The notes: a model not told the origin generated them from the sequence alone. Positions 15,096-23,740 are shown, counted from the first letter of the stretch. The stretch is DNA of 36,300 nucleotides from an uncultured Collinsella sp. (GCA_900549455.1 UROM01000006.1:1-36300), one strand, 5' to 3'. Made by a program: numbers and translations.

Positions 15096-15254
15096 ATACA
15101 AGTTACATACATGTTTTGGCTATGTCGACTAGTTGTATGCTATATTTGTCTTAGAAATTTTGCTGATGCGGTTTTCGATAACTAGCTACCAGCGGTTTTG
15201 TTATTGTATTGGATACATGCTCAATTAGATTCGCATACAGGTTAGATACAGGTT
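15096..15254. promoter_or_regulatory. Divergent promoter region with tandem ATACAnGTT candidate operators
   Basis: ATACAAGTT and ATACATGTT (15096-15104, 15107-15115) form a tandem pair with an 11-base period near SIS3. ATACAGGTT occurs twice with the same period (15235-15243, 15246-15254) near regulator 3. An inverted half-site AGTTGTAT is at 15131-15138 and a partial ATACATG at 15213-15219. The last repeat overlaps the weak ribosome site of regulator 3. This pattern fits control of both genes by regulator 3; that is inference. Confidence 0.6.
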
Positions 15255-15260
15255 GATTGC

Positions 15261-15983
15261 ATGAATGCTTCGTCTAAAAAGAAACTGGCCCAATACGAGC
15301 GCTTGGCGGGCATGCTGCGCGACCGCATCGCCTCCGGCACCTACGCACGCGAGGACAAGCTGCCGTCCGAGATGGAACTCATGGACGAATCGGGGCTGTC
15401 GCGCAGCACCGTGCGCCATGCCCTTAAGGTGCTCGTTGATGAGGGTCTGGTTCGAACCGAGCGCGGGCGCGGCGCCTTTGTGGCCGACACGCCGGCGCTC
15501 CACGAGAACAACCTGGTGTTTTCGAGCTATACGACGCAGGTCCAGGGTCAGGGCATGAAGCCCACCACGCGCACGGTGGACTCGGGCTTTACCAAGGCGG
15601 GCGGCAGCATAGCTAAGTTCTTTGATGCCGCCGTGGGCAGCAAGCTCGTCAAACTTGTCCGTCTACGTTATCTGGACGATGCGCCGCTGTGCCTGGAGAC
15701 CACCTATCTGCCGCCAAGCTTTGAGGCACTCATCGATCGCGATATCAATGGTTCGCTCTACGCCACGCTGCGTCAAGAATTCCATCGCGCGCCGGCACAG
15801 GGGCACAAGACCTTTGAGGTGTGCTATGCCTCGCAAAACGAGGCGTTTTTGCTCAACGTTGAGCGCGGGCAGGCGCTGATCCTGATCACCGACTACGTCT
15901 ACGACACCGACGGCCGCCCGCTCCATGTCTCCAAGCGCATCCAACGCACCGACCGCGCCAAATACACCGAGCCCATCGGCTAA
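15261..15983 (+). CDS. GntR-family (HutC/UTRA) transcriptional regulator 3
   Basis: 240 aa. The winged helix (about residues 10-74) has KLPSEMELMDESGLSRSTVR and RTERGRGAFV. The UTRA domain (about 85-235) has LVRLRYLDDAPLCLETTYLP and ends HVSKRIQRTDRAKYTEPIG. It is less similar to regulators 1 and 2 than those are to each other, and its end lacks their YVGSRYV motif. It is divergent from SIS3, its likely target. The ATG at 15261 has only AGGTT as ribosome site, and this overlaps a candidate operator repeat, which would allow autorepression at both transcription and translation level. Confidence 0.9.
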   Translation: MNASSKKKLAQYERLAGMLRDRIASGTYAREDKLPSEMELMDESGLSRSTVRHALKVLVDEGLVRTERGRGAFVADTPALHENNLVFSSYTTQVQGQGMKPTTRTVDSGFTKAGGSIAKFFDAAVGSKLVKLVRLRYLDDAPLCLETTYLPPSFEALIDRDINGSLYATLRQEFHRAPAQGHKTFEVCYASQNEAFLLNVERGQALILITDYVYDTDGRPLHVSKRIQRTDRAKYTEPIG

Positions 15984-16019
15984 CCTGCCAAAATAGACCT
16001 GTCCCTAAATGGTAGGTTT
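15982..16019. repeat. Imperfect inverted repeat between convergent genes
   Basis: AACCTGCCA (15982-15990) pairs with TGGTAGGTT (16011-16019) with one G-T pair, around a 20-base loop containing CCTGTCCC. It overlaps the stop codons of both regulator 3 and the acetyltransferase. No T tract, so it is a weak terminator at best. The GGGACAG core is shared with the hairpin at 9729-9759. Confidence 0.5.
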
Positions 16020-16595
16020 GGGGAGGTCGGGGAACCAGGTTGGCTTGGGTTGGTTGGGCGTGCGCTCGGCTAGGACCAGCTCCATCCAGCACATGTCGTA
16101 CCAGCGGCCGAACTTCTGGGCACAGCGGTCAAAGGCACCCACCAGGCGGTAGCCCATATGGGCATGGAAATCCTGACTGTTGTGCGTCAGATACTCGTCG
16201 TCCTTGTCGTGCGGCACGGCGATGAGCGCGCACATATTGGTGATGCCCATCGCGATCAGGCATTGCTTGAGCGCATCGTGCAGCTTGCGGCCCAGCCCGC
16301 CGTGGCGCACGTCGCGCGCAAGGTAGATCGATGTCTCGACCGACCAGTCGTATGCCTCGCGGCTGTTAAGCGGACTCACATAGGCATAGCCTACCGGATG
16401 CCCGTCCAGCTCCATCACCAGATACGGATAGCGCTTGAGCGTACGCTCGATGCGCCCGGCGAACTCCTCAACGCTCGGCACCTCGTATTCGCAGGTAATC
16501 GCCGTCTGGCGCACATACGGCTCATAGATGGCAAGCAACGCCGGCGCGTCTTCGGGCGTCGCCAGACGAATCGTCGGCTCGGACATCTCGGGCAT
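16005..16595 (-). CDS. GNAT N-acetyltransferase, phosphinothricin-acetyltransferase-like
   Basis: 196 aa cytoplasmic acetyl-CoA-dependent N-acyltransferase. The N-terminus IRLATPEDAPALLAIYEPYV and the later GYAYVSPLNSREAYDWSVET and HMGYRLVGAFDRCAQKFGRW follow the PAT/Bar and YncA-type subfamily. The acetyl-CoA loop is RHGGLGRKL. Members acetylate amino-acid analogues such as phosphinothricin or methionine sulfone; a housekeeping amino-acid role is likelier here. ATG 16595 with GGAGGGG upstream is chosen; ATG 16586, three codons later, is an alternative. The frame upstream of 16595 crosses the neighbouring terminator and is not coding. Confidence 0.88.
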   Translation of the reverse strand: MPEMSEPTIRLATPEDAPALLAIYEPYVRQTAITCEYEVPSVEEFAGRIERTLKRYPYLVMELDGHPVGYAYVSPLNSREAYDWSVETSIYLARDVRHGGLGRKLHDALKQCLIAMGITNMCALIAVPHDKDDEYLTHNSQDFHAHMGYRLVGAFDRCAQKFGRWYDMCWMELVLAERTPNQPKPTWFPDLPKPTI

Positions 16596-16611
16596 GCAGC
16601 CCCTCCCCCTC

Positions 16612-16654
16612 AAAAGCAAAGGCCGCCCTGCGCCAAACCCAGCGCAAGGCGGCC
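16612..16654 (-). terminator. Rho-independent terminator of the threonine aldolase gene
   Basis: Thirteen-base arms (16642-16654 with 16621-16633, one G-T pair) around an eight-base loop, followed on the minus strand by TTTGCTTTT. It lies 18 bases after the aldolase stop codon. Confidence 0.88.
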
Positions 16655-16672
16655 CCTCGTCATTACATCGGA

Positions 16673-17698
16673 CTACAGGACAGCCGCCAGCGCGTCGATG
16701 TCCTCCTGCGTCGTGGCCCAGCTGGTACAAAAACGCACCACCGTGTGGGTCTCGTCGTACTTTTCCCAGTACTCGATCGAGGCATGCTCGCGAATGCGGG
16801 CCATATCTTCGTTGGGCAGAATCACAAACTGCTGGTTAGTCGGCGTCTCCAAGAAGAACCGGTAGCCGTGCTCGTGCAGCACGCGACGAAGCGCCTGCGC
16901 GGTTTCGATCGCCTGTCGACCAATCTCAAAATACAGGCCATCGGTAAAGAGCGCCTCAAACTGCACGCCCGTCAGGCGGCCTTTGGCAAGCAGCGCGCCA
17001 TGTTGCTTAATGCGAGGAATGGGATGCGCCGGGGCGTGCATGCCGCAGAACACCACAGCTTCGCCGCAGAGCGCGCCGCACTTGGTGCCGCCGATGTAGA
17101 ACACGTCACACAGCTGCGCCAGCTCGGGCAGGGTAATGTCGCACTCATCGGCCGCCAGCGCATAGGCCAGGCGAGCACCGTCCACAAACAGCGGAATCTC
17201 ATGCTTCTGGCACACCGCGTGAATCGCCGCGAGCTCGGCCTTGGAGTACAGCGTGCCGTACTCGGTCGACAGGCTCACGTACACGGCGCCCGGGAACACC
17301 GTGTGCTCGTAGCTCTCGTTTTCGTAGAACACCTGGATATAGTTTTCGAGATCTTCGGCGTGCATCTTGCCCTCGTAGCCGGGGATGGTGAGCACCTTGT
17401 GGCCGCCAAACTCGATGGCGCCCGCCTCGTGACAGGCGACGTGGCCAGTCTCGGCAGCAACGACGCCCTCGTACGGCGCGAGCAGCATGTCGATCACCGT
17501 CGCGTTGGCCTGCGTGCCGCCCACCAGAAAAAACACGTCGGCATCGGGGGTCTGGCAGGCCTCGCGAATAAGTTGCTTGGCGCGCTCGGTATGCGCATCG
17601 GTACCGTAGCCGGGCTGTGGCTCCATGTTGGTATCGACGAGCGCCTGCAGCACCGTCGGGTGTGCGCCGTGGGAATAATCGTTGTTGAACGCGAGCAT
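16673..17698 (-). CDS. ltaE: Low-specificity L-threonine aldolase
   Basis: 341 aa PLP enzyme that cleaves L-threonine and L-allo-threonine to glycine and acetaldehyde. It starts MLAFNNDYSHGAHPTVLQAL, with the N-terminal family pattern FxxDYxxGxHP. Other features are GTQANATVIDMLL (61-73), His86 that stacks on the cofactor, VDGARLAYAL with Asp173 and Arg176, and IGGTKCGALCGEA with the Schiff-base Lys206. Length and motifs are complete. ATG 17698 follows AGAGGA. It has its own terminator at 16612-16654. Some close relatives accept other beta-hydroxy amino acids. Confidence 0.92.
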   Translation of the reverse strand: MLAFNNDYSHGAHPTVLQALVDTNMEPQPGYGTDAHTERAKQLIREACQTPDADVFFLVGGTQANATVIDMLLAPYEGVVAAETGHVACHEAGAIEFGGHKVLTIPGYEGKMHAEDLENYIQVFYENESYEHTVFPGAVYVSLSTEYGTLYSKAELAAIHAVCQKHEIPLFVDGARLAYALAADECDITLPELAQLCDVFYIGGTKCGALCGEAVVFCGMHAPAHPIPRIKQHGALLAKGRLTGVQFEALFTDGLYFEIGRQAIETAQALRRVLHEHGYRFFLETPTNQQFVILPNEDMARIREHASIEYWEKYDETHTVVRFCTSWATTQEDIDALAAVL

Positions 17699-17743
17699 GG
17701 CAATCCTCTCTTACCGGGTATCGGCCAGATGATTCAAACGGAG

Positions 17744-18607
17744 CTATTGTACGCCGTTGGGATAGGCAATACGCGCGGCAAGGCACTCAAGTGCCAGTAC
17801 CAGAGCAAAACCGCAGCTCACGTCACTCAAAAAGTGCGCCCCGATCACGATACGGCCAAAGGCGACGAGTGCCGCGACCACAGCCGCCGCCCAAAAGATC
17901 ACACGGCGACGCGAAGGCTTTTCCGTAAAGGCTGCCGCGGGAAGCCCGGCGAGCATAAGGCCGATCGCCGCATGCGCCGTGTGTCCGCTCGCAAACGACT
18001 TGAAGCCGTCCTTGATCACGCCGGCGGCGATAAAGGCCCACTTGTCGGGGTTGCCAATCACCCACCACGGCTGAAACTCGAGCCCTTGCGTCACCTCGAT
18101 TACACGCATGCGCGGGCGCGACCACAGCGGCTTAACAATGACGTTGAGGATGATGGCTTGAGCGGCCCACACGGCCAGCACCATCAACGCCCAGCGCATA
18201 AGCTCGTCGGGCGCGGTGTCGCGCGTGAGACGATAGACGATGAAGTTAGCAGCAATCACCAGCACAAACGTCAGCACCAGCTGAACGGCAATGAGTTTGC
18301 CGCCAACCCGCAGGGACGAAACGATCTCGTAGCCGGCCAGACCAACGTTAACGAGGATGCCGAGCACGGCGAGCCATTTGCTCCCCCTGGAGTCGGGACG
18401 CACCGCGCGCACGAGCATAACGCCTGCGATGCTCGCCGTCAGCTCAAACGGCAGCTCGCCGGCAGCCTCGATAAAGCGGCCGTACATGCTGCCGATGTTG
18501 AACAGCGCGCTCGAGATCTGATAATCAAAGAAGCTGCCCACGCCCAGGCAAAGGGCAAGGATAACCGCGATAATGGCGACATCTTTCTTATAGATGTATC
18601 CGAACAT
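17744..18607 (-). CDS. PAP2-family membrane phosphatase
   Basis: 287 aa integral membrane protein with about seven hydrophobic segments. The phosphatase motifs are KPLWSRPR (159-166, a variant of the usual spacing), FASGHTAHA (205-213) with His209, and RIVIGAHFLSD (252-262) with nucleophile His258 and Asp262. Such enzymes dephosphorylate undecaprenyl pyrophosphate or other lipid phosphates at the membrane's outer face; the substrate here is unknown. ATG 18607 follows AAAGGA. It lies between mfd and ltaE on the same strand. Confidence 0.87.
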   Translation of the reverse strand: MFGYIYKKDVAIIAVILALCLGVGSFFDYQISSALFNIGSMYGRFIEAAGELPFELTASIAGVMLVRAVRPDSRGSKWLAVLGILVNVGLAGYEIVSSLRVGGKLIAVQLVLTFVLVIAANFIVYRLTRDTAPDELMRWALMVLAVWAAQAIILNVIVKPLWSRPRMRVIEVTQGLEFQPWWVIGNPDKWAFIAAGVIKDGFKSFASGHTAHAAIGLMLAGLPAAAFTEKPSRRRVIFWAAAVVAALVAFGRIVIGAHFLSDVSCGFALVLALECLAARIAYPNGVQ

Positions 18608-18652
18608 GCTTTCCTTTCGATGTGGCTGGAATCAACCTGCAACGTGGCGGGG

Positions 18653-18675
18653 CAAAGTTGACTCCGCCCCGCTAC
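18653..18675 (-). terminator. Hairpin after mfd
   Basis: Minus-strand GCGGGGCGGAG-type arm pairs with GCCCCGC around a loop of about ten bases, 13 bases beyond the mfd stop codon. There is no T tract, so its role as a terminator is uncertain. Confidence 0.4.
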
Positions 18676-18687
18676 GCCCCTTACTTG

Positions 18688-21600
18688 TCAGTCATCGTCA
18701 CTCGCGCCTAATTGCTGCAGCAGCATGAGTGCCGCGGCCACCGGGCCGGTGCCGTCGTTGGCGTCGAGACCGCGACCCAGGCCGCTGCCCGCACCGGCAC
18801 CCGCCTTGTAAGGCACCGACAGCTTGCGGCTCTTGGGGAAGTTCACCGCGCCATAGCGAGTCTTAAGCTCATAGGCCACCTTCTTGGGCACGTCGACGCC
18901 CAAAAACGTGATGCGTCCGCCGCTGAGCGTTACGCTCTCGAGCCCCAGGCGCTCGCCGCGGATGCGGATGCGCGCGCGATTGAACAGGTTAAGCCCCGCC
19001 AACGGCAGCTCACCATGCGCGGCCTCGGTCTCTTCCTGTACCTCGTCGATACTCTCCAGGTCCTCTGCAGCCGCGAGCTTGCGGTATACGAGCACGCGCT
19101 GGTCCACCGCCGGCAGGTACTCCTCGGACAAGAAATAGTCGGCCGGCAGGTTAATGCCCACGCTCGCCGCCTCCACGCCGGCGTCGTCATCGCCGCGCGC
19201 CTCGGCCACGGCCTGGCCCAACATCTGCGTAAACAGGTCAAAGCCCACGCTCGACAGGTTGCCGTGCTGCTCGGCGCCCATAAGCGAGCCAGCGCCGCGA
19301 ATCTCCAGGTCGCGCATGGCGATGCGCATGCCGCTGCCCAGGTCCTGGAACTCGGAAAGTGCGGTCAGGCGTGCCGTGGCCTCCTCGGTAAGCGGCAGCT
19401 CGCCCGGGAACATAAAGTACGCATAGGCCTGCGTGGCAGAGCGACCCACACGGCCCTTGAGCTGGTAGAGCTGCGCCAGACCCAGGCGCTGCGAGTCCTC
19501 GATGATCAGTGTGTTGGCGGTCGCGTTGTCGATACCGCTCTCCACGATGGTCGTGGCGATGAGCACGTCGATCTTTTTGGTCGCGAACTCGATCATCACG
19601 TCCTCGACCTCGCGCGGGCTCATCTTGCCGTGCGCCACGCCCACGCGCGCCTCGGGCGCGGCCTCGTGCACGCGCGCCACGGCGTCGTCGATGGTCTTGA
19701 CGCGGTTGGACACGTAGTACACCTGGCCGCCGCGACCCACCTCCAGGCGAATCGCCGCGCTCACCACATCGGGGTCGTACTCCCCCACGTGCACGATCAC
19801 GGGACGACGCCCAGTCGGCGGCGTGGTGATCAGGCTCATGTCGCGCACGCCGCTCGTGGCCATCTGCATGGTTCGCGGAATCGGCGTTGCCGAAAGCGTA
19901 AGCACGTCAATCTGCTCGCGCAGGTTCTTGAGCTGCTCCTTGTGCTGCACGCCAAAGCGCTGTTCCTCGTCGATAATCACCAGGCCCAGGTTCTTGGGGT
20001 TCACATCGGCCGAAAGCAGACGGTGCGTGCCGATGAGCACATCGATCGTGCCCTCGGCAAACGCCTTGAGCGCGCGCTTCTGCTGTGCCGGCGTGCGGAA
20101 GCGGCTGAGCACCTCGACCTCAAGGCCAAACGGGGCAAAACGCTCAAAGAACGTCTCGTAGTGCTGCTGGGCCAGAATGGTCGTGGGACAGAGCACCATG
20201 ACCTGGCGGCCGGAGTCAACGCACTTAAACGCCGCGCGCAGAGCGACCTCGGTCTTGCCAAAGCCCACGTCGCCGCACAGCAGGCGATCCATGGGTTTGG
20301 GCGCCTCCATGTCGGCCTTAATGTCGGCGATGGCCTCCAGCTGGTCGCGCGTCTCGTCGTAAGGGAAGCTCTGCTCCATCTCGATCTGCTCGGGCGTGTC
20401 GGGCGGGCAGGCGATACCGGTAATCGACGAGCGGCGCGTATACAGATCGACCAGGTCAAACGCCAGCTTTTTGGCGTTCTTGCGCGCCTTGTTGGTGGCA
20501 CGCGTCCAGTCGGCGGTGTTGAGTCTGGTCAGACGCGGCTTGTCGCCGTCAGGGCCAACATAGCGCGTGATACGGTCGATCTGTTCCAACGGCACGTAGA
20601 GCTTGTCGCCGTCGGCATATTCCAGCAAAAAGTAGTCGCGCTCCTTGCCGCCCACTTCCTGGCGCGCGATCTCGCTAAAGAGCGCGATGCCGTGAGTGGC
20701 GTGCACCACGTAGTCGCCCGGCTTAAACGGGAACGTGATCTGCGTAATGTCCACCTTGCGGCGGCTGCGCGCGCGGTTGGCGTCCATGCGGGCGTTGAGG
20801 TCGGCGATCGAGAACACGGCCAGGTTGGCATCGGGCACCACCACGCCCTGCGGCAGGGCGGCATCCACAAAGGTCACGCGTCCGCGCGAGATAGTAGGCA
20901 CGGCGGCGCCGGCGGCTGCCTGGGCGGCACCTGCCTCGAGCGAGCGGGCGTTGAGCGCGTCGGCCTTGCGCTCGCGAATTGCAGCATGGGCATCCTGACG
21001 GGCAGCACGGTCGGCAGAATCTGCCGCCGCCACGCGCACGCGCTCGCCGATAGCGCCGGCGTTTTCGGGCGCTGCCGTCAGCGACTCCTCAAAGGTAATG
21101 CCCTCGTCGCCAAAGGTGAGCTCCATCGACTCGCGCGCACCGCGATCGGGAATGGCAAACACGCAGGCGTAACGCTTGCCCACGACTTCCTGAACGCGCG
21201 TCATAAAGCGGTTGTCCGAACCCGCAATGGCCGGCTGCTCAATCTTGAGCTCTGCCGTAACCGCGCCGCCGGCGCGAATCAGGCTCACATAGTTCAGGCG
21301 CTGCTGAGCACCAAAATCGAGCTGCTGGGCACGTACATACAGGCCATCCAGGCGGTCAATCCCCGCCTCGCCGGCACGCGCCTCGATATCCTCGTAGGCG
21401 CGCAGGCAGTCGTCGAACAGCGAGCGCGGCTCGGACAGGACCACGAGCGCCTTGCCGCTCACGTGCGCCAGCGGGCTCACGGTCTGGCCGTACATCACCG
21501 GCAAAAAGCGGTCGAGCTCGGGCGTGACGATGCGCGCATCCACCATCTCGAGCAATGCGGCCAGTTTGCTGTCGTCCTGGCTGGCGCGATAAAGCGCCAC

Positions 21601-22320
21601 ATGCATGTTGTGGACGGCCTCGTCGGTAAGCGCCAGCTCACGGCAGGGGAAGATCTCGATGCTGTCCTCGTTGCCGATGGTCTGCCCCGTTGAGCTCACC
21701 ATGCGACGAATGCGATCGATCTCGTCGCCGAAGAACTCGATGCGCACGGGCGCTTTTTCCTGCGCGGGGAACACCTCGACGGTGTCGCCGTGCACGCGGA
21801 ACAGGCCAGGCGCGTCGGCGGCGCCGGCATTGGTGTAACCCATGCCCACCAGGCGCTGCGGCACCTCGTCAAAAGGAATCTCCTCGCCCACCGCAAAAGT
21901 GGTGGACTCCCAATAGCGACTCTCGACCGGCGGCACGCAGCGCAGCAGCGCGCGGGCCGAGGCAACCATGATGCAGTTGTCACCGCGAACGATGCGTCCC
22001 AGGGCCTCGCAGCGCTGGGCAACCACAGCATCGTCGGGCGCCTGCTCGCGCCACGGATAGTCCTTGCGCTCGGGAAAACGGCACACGTGTGCCAGACCCA
22101 CGTAGGCGGCAAGGCTGCGCGCGGCGCGATCGGCCGCGTCCTCGCCGCTCACAATGTAGACCGTGGGGCGCGGACGGCGCGCAAACTGGGCTGCCGCCAT
22201 AAGCGTACGGCCCGATTGCGACACGGCCAGCGTCACGTCCTCGCCGGCATCGAGTCCGGCCTCGACAGTCTGCAAGGCCTCGGCAGTGTAGAGCTGCGCG
22301 GCTATACGGTGAATGAGCAT
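18688..22320 (-). CDS. mfd: Transcription-repair coupling factor Mfd
   Basis: 1210 aa. Mfd pushes RNA polymerase stalled at DNA damage off the template and recruits UvrA. In order: a UvrB-like N-terminal module (SQSGRTLMAAAQFARRPRPT, FPERKDYPW, GMGYTNAGAADAPGLFRVHG); the CarD-like RNA-polymerase interaction domain (FKPGDYVVHATHGIALF, YADGDKLYVPLEQIDRITRY); the translocase with Walker A CGDVGFGKTEVALRAA, the DEEQRFGVQ box, LSATPIPRTMQMA and the TRG region (DLGSGMRIAMRDLEIRGAGS); and the C-terminal TRCF domain. Between the UvrB-like part and the polymerase-binding domain is an Ala/Arg-rich stretch (IRERKADALNARSLEAGAAQ onward), making it somewhat longer than E. coli Mfd. The start ATG 22320 has GGAGGA upstream. 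A terminator-like hairpin sits just before that ribosome site. Confidence 0.96.
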   Translation of the reverse strand: MLIHRIAAQLYTAEALQTVEAGLDAGEDVTLAVSQSGRTLMAAAQFARRPRPTVYIVSGEDAADRAARSLAAYVGLAHVCRFPERKDYPWREQAPDDAVVAQRCEALGRIVRGDNCIMVASARALLRCVPPVESRYWESTTFAVGEEIPFDEVPQRLVGMGYTNAGAADAPGLFRVHGDTVEVFPAQEKAPVRIEFFGDEIDRIRRMVSSTGQTIGNEDSIEIFPCRELALTDEAVHNMHVALYRASQDDSKLAALLEMVDARIVTPELDRFLPVMYGQTVSPLAHVSGKALVVLSEPRSLFDDCLRAYEDIEARAGEAGIDRLDGLYVRAQQLDFGAQQRLNYVSLIRAGGAVTAELKIEQPAIAGSDNRFMTRVQEVVGKRYACVFAIPDRGARESMELTFGDEGITFEESLTAAPENAGAIGERVRVAAADSADRAARQDAHAAIRERKADALNARSLEAGAAQAAAGAAVPTISRGRVTFVDAALPQGVVVPDANLAVFSIADLNARMDANRARSRRKVDITQITFPFKPGDYVVHATHGIALFSEIARQEVGGKERDYFLLEYADGDKLYVPLEQIDRITRYVGPDGDKPRLTRLNTADWTRATNKARKNAKKLAFDLVDLYTRRSSITGIACPPDTPEQIEMEQSFPYDETRDQLEAIADIKADMEAPKPMDRLLCGDVGFGKTEVALRAAFKCVDSGRQVMVLCPTTILAQQHYETFFERFAPFGLEVEVLSRFRTPAQQKRALKAFAEGTIDVLIGTHRLLSADVNPKNLGLVIIDEEQRFGVQHKEQLKNLREQIDVLTLSATPIPRTMQMATSGVRDMSLITTPPTGRRPVIVHVGEYDPDVVSAAIRLEVGRGGQVYYVSNRVKTIDDAVARVHEAAPEARVGVAHGKMSPREVEDVMIEFATKKIDVLIATTIVESGIDNATANTLIIEDSQRLGLAQLYQLKGRVGRSATQAYAYFMFPGELPLTEEATARLTALSEFQDLGSGMRIAMRDLEIRGAGSLMGAEQHGNLSSVGFDLFTQMLGQAVAEARGDDDAGVEAASVGINLPADYFLSEEYLPAVDQRVLVYRKLAAAEDLESIDEVQEETEAAHGELPLAGLNLFNRARIRIRGERLGLESVTLSGGRITFLGVDVPKKVAYELKTRYGAVNFPKSRKLSVPYKAGAGAGSGLGRGLDANDGTGPVAAALMLLQQLGASDDD

Positions 22321-22343
22321 GCTGTTCCTCCGGCATCGCAACG

Positions 22344-22373
22344 CCAAAAGCCCGCCGAGGCAAGCTCGGCGGG
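22344..22373 (-). terminator. Terminator-like hairpin in the mfd leader (possible attenuator)
   Basis: On the minus strand CCCGCCGAG and CTCGGCGGG form a 9-bp perfect stem with a five-base loop, then CTTTTGG. It ends about 15 bases before the mfd ribosome site, leaving no room for a promoter in between. Transcription of mfd must therefore pass through it. Confidence 0.65.
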
Positions 22374-22581
22374 TCGTACGTCAAGTTCATTAACGTTTAT
22401 GGTACCGCACGGTCCCGTGACCAAAAGCCAAAGCGGCATCATGCCAAATGTTGCCCACAACGGTCTTGCTAACGCGTTTTCCCAGCTTATTAATCCGCTC
22501 TCCGCTTTTTGATTTGCTGTCTTCCGGCAGCGATTTACACCGTCCGCGCCCCCTGGCGAGCATTTCGAGCTGCAAAGCGCC

Positions 22582-22587
22582 TATAAT
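22582..22587 (+). promoter_or_regulatory. -10 box TATAAT upstream of the first FHA gene
   Basis: A perfect TATAAT lies 54 bases before the start codon in a GC-rich setting. No recognisable -35 box is correctly spaced, so an activator or an extended element may be needed. Confidence 0.45.
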
Positions 22588-22640
22588 TGACCATGCTTAC
22601 GTATTCAATGTCACTTTTTGAGGAGGGGGGGGTAAAACAA

Positions 22641-23597
22641 ATGGCCGACACCCCATCTTGTGCACTGTACGCCGGGCTTAAGTCACTCGGTCGCATTAAC
22701 AACGGTAACGCCGCGCAAATTCTCATGGCCGGCAACGCCCGTTACGGTGGACGCCTCATCTCCGAACGCTTGACGGTCTCGTCGTTTATCTCACGCGAAA
22801 TCGTTCACGCCAAACCCGGTGACCTTCCCGAGACGCTGTTTGCGCCCTTTGAACAAAGTGCGCGCCAGTTACTCAACCTCATCATGCAAAACCGAGGCTC
22901 CGACCCCCAATCGCTGAGCAAGGTCGCTAAACGCTATATGGAGTCGTGCGTCCCAGACATGCAGGATGCCCTTACTAATTGCGGCGTCGACGGCATGCTC
23001 TTTAGAAACGGCGTTGAGCGCATCGAGACCGCTGACGATAGCGACATCAAAGATCGCCTCTACATCCATCTGGTCTTTTTTATCGTTACCGGCTGCCTTG
23101 GCGACCCCGCCCGCGCCATCGAATACACCGAGTCCTTTGTGTCCGACCAGATGCTCTCGACACTCGACACGGTCGAGACGACCGTCACCTCGTTTTTCTC
23201 GACAACCGCGCGCCCCACGGGAGACATTCGTCTGGGGCTGCTGCGCGTCGTGGGCAACTCGGCACGACCGCCGCTGCGTCCCCTTACCACGGACCCGGTG
23301 GGCAGCATTATCGGGTCGCTGACGGGCGACGAGAACGCCATCACCGACGTCGATTCCGACGTCTCGCGCCAGCACCTGCGTATTTGGCTCCAAGACGGAC
23401 GCTGGCTTGCGCAGGGCCTCGGCTCCACCAACGGATCGTTTTTGATCTCGGGTGTCGACCGCTGCCGACAGGCTATCGAACCGCCCAGACGCGAGCGCCC
23501 CGCTAACTTTACCAATGCCCCCGTCGAGATTCACAACGGAGATACGCTCTGCCTGGGCGCCACGACGCGCTTCTTGGTCATTCGCATCACAGACTAG
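22641..23597 (+). CDS. FHA-domain protein 1 of the FHA-kinase cassette
   Basis: 318 aa, cytoplasmic, no signal or membrane segment. The C-terminal FHA domain (about 219-316) has the phosphothreonine-binding signature: IIGSLTGDENAITDVDSDVS, SRQHL (242-246), STNGSFL (262-268) and the strand GDTLCLGATTRFLVIRI. FHA domains bind phospho-Thr peptides, so a partner phosphorylated by the neighbouring kinase is expected. Residues 1-190 form a mostly helical domain I do not recognise; it is shared with the FHA protein at 25786. The ATG 22641 lies behind GAGGAGGGGGGG; the frame is open from TTG 22587, but that codon overlaps the -10 box. The ribosome site contains a run of eight G (22625-22632). A strong terminator follows at 23621. 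Confidence 0.85.
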   Translation: MADTPSCALYAGLKSLGRINNGNAAQILMAGNARYGGRLISERLTVSSFISREIVHAKPGDLPETLFAPFEQSARQLLNLIMQNRGSDPQSLSKVAKRYMESCVPDMQDALTNCGVDGMLFRNGVERIETADDSDIKDRLYIHLVFFIVTGCLGDPARAIEYTESFVSDQMLSTLDTVETTVTSFFSTTARPTGDIRLGLLRVVGNSARPPLRPLTTDPVGSIIGSLTGDENAITDVDSDVSRQHLRIWLQDGRWLAQGLGSTNGSFLISGVDRCRQAIEPPRRERPANFTNAPVEIHNGDTLCLGATTRFLVIRITD

Positions 23598-23620
23598 CCC
23601 GCCACACATCTTCGACGCAC

Positions 23621-23667
23621 AAGGTGCCGTTATTTGCATCAACCCATGCAAATAACGGCACCTTTTC
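23621..23667 (+). terminator. Rho-independent terminator after FHA protein 1
   Basis: A 19-bp perfect stem (23621-23639 with 23646-23664) around a six-base loop, ending in TTTT. It is the longest clean terminator in the window. It stands between the first FHA gene and the kinase gene, so the kinase either has its own promoter or depends on read-through. Confidence 0.85.
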
Positions 23668-23740
23668 GATTAAGGCAACGGTTGCGCTACCTTTTCACTA
23701 ACATTATCGCTATGCACTTTTTTCTCGAAAGGATCGCCCC

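Larger units (their letters stand above)
22321..22640. other. Gap between mfd and the FHA gene
   Basis: 320 bases separating divergent genes. It holds the mfd ribosome site, the terminator-like hairpin at 22344-22373 and, for the FHA gene, TATAAT at 22582-22587 plus an A/G-rich ribosome site at 22619-22632. A 61-codon minus-strand frame at 22390-22575 has no ribosome site and resembles nothing I know. No good -35 box is visible for either gene. Confidence 0.6.

Noticed and set aside
18712..21693. Very long plus-strand open frame (993 codons) opposite mfd
   Set aside because: It is the antisense shadow of a GC-rich gene: no ribosome site, low-complexity His/Arg/Ala-rich translation, and mfd on the other strand has full family motifs.
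22390..22575. 61-codon minus-strand frame upstream of mfd
   Set aside because: TTG start without ribosome site, no family resemblance, and composition like non-coding sequence. It could lie in an mfd leader RNA, but coding is unsupported.
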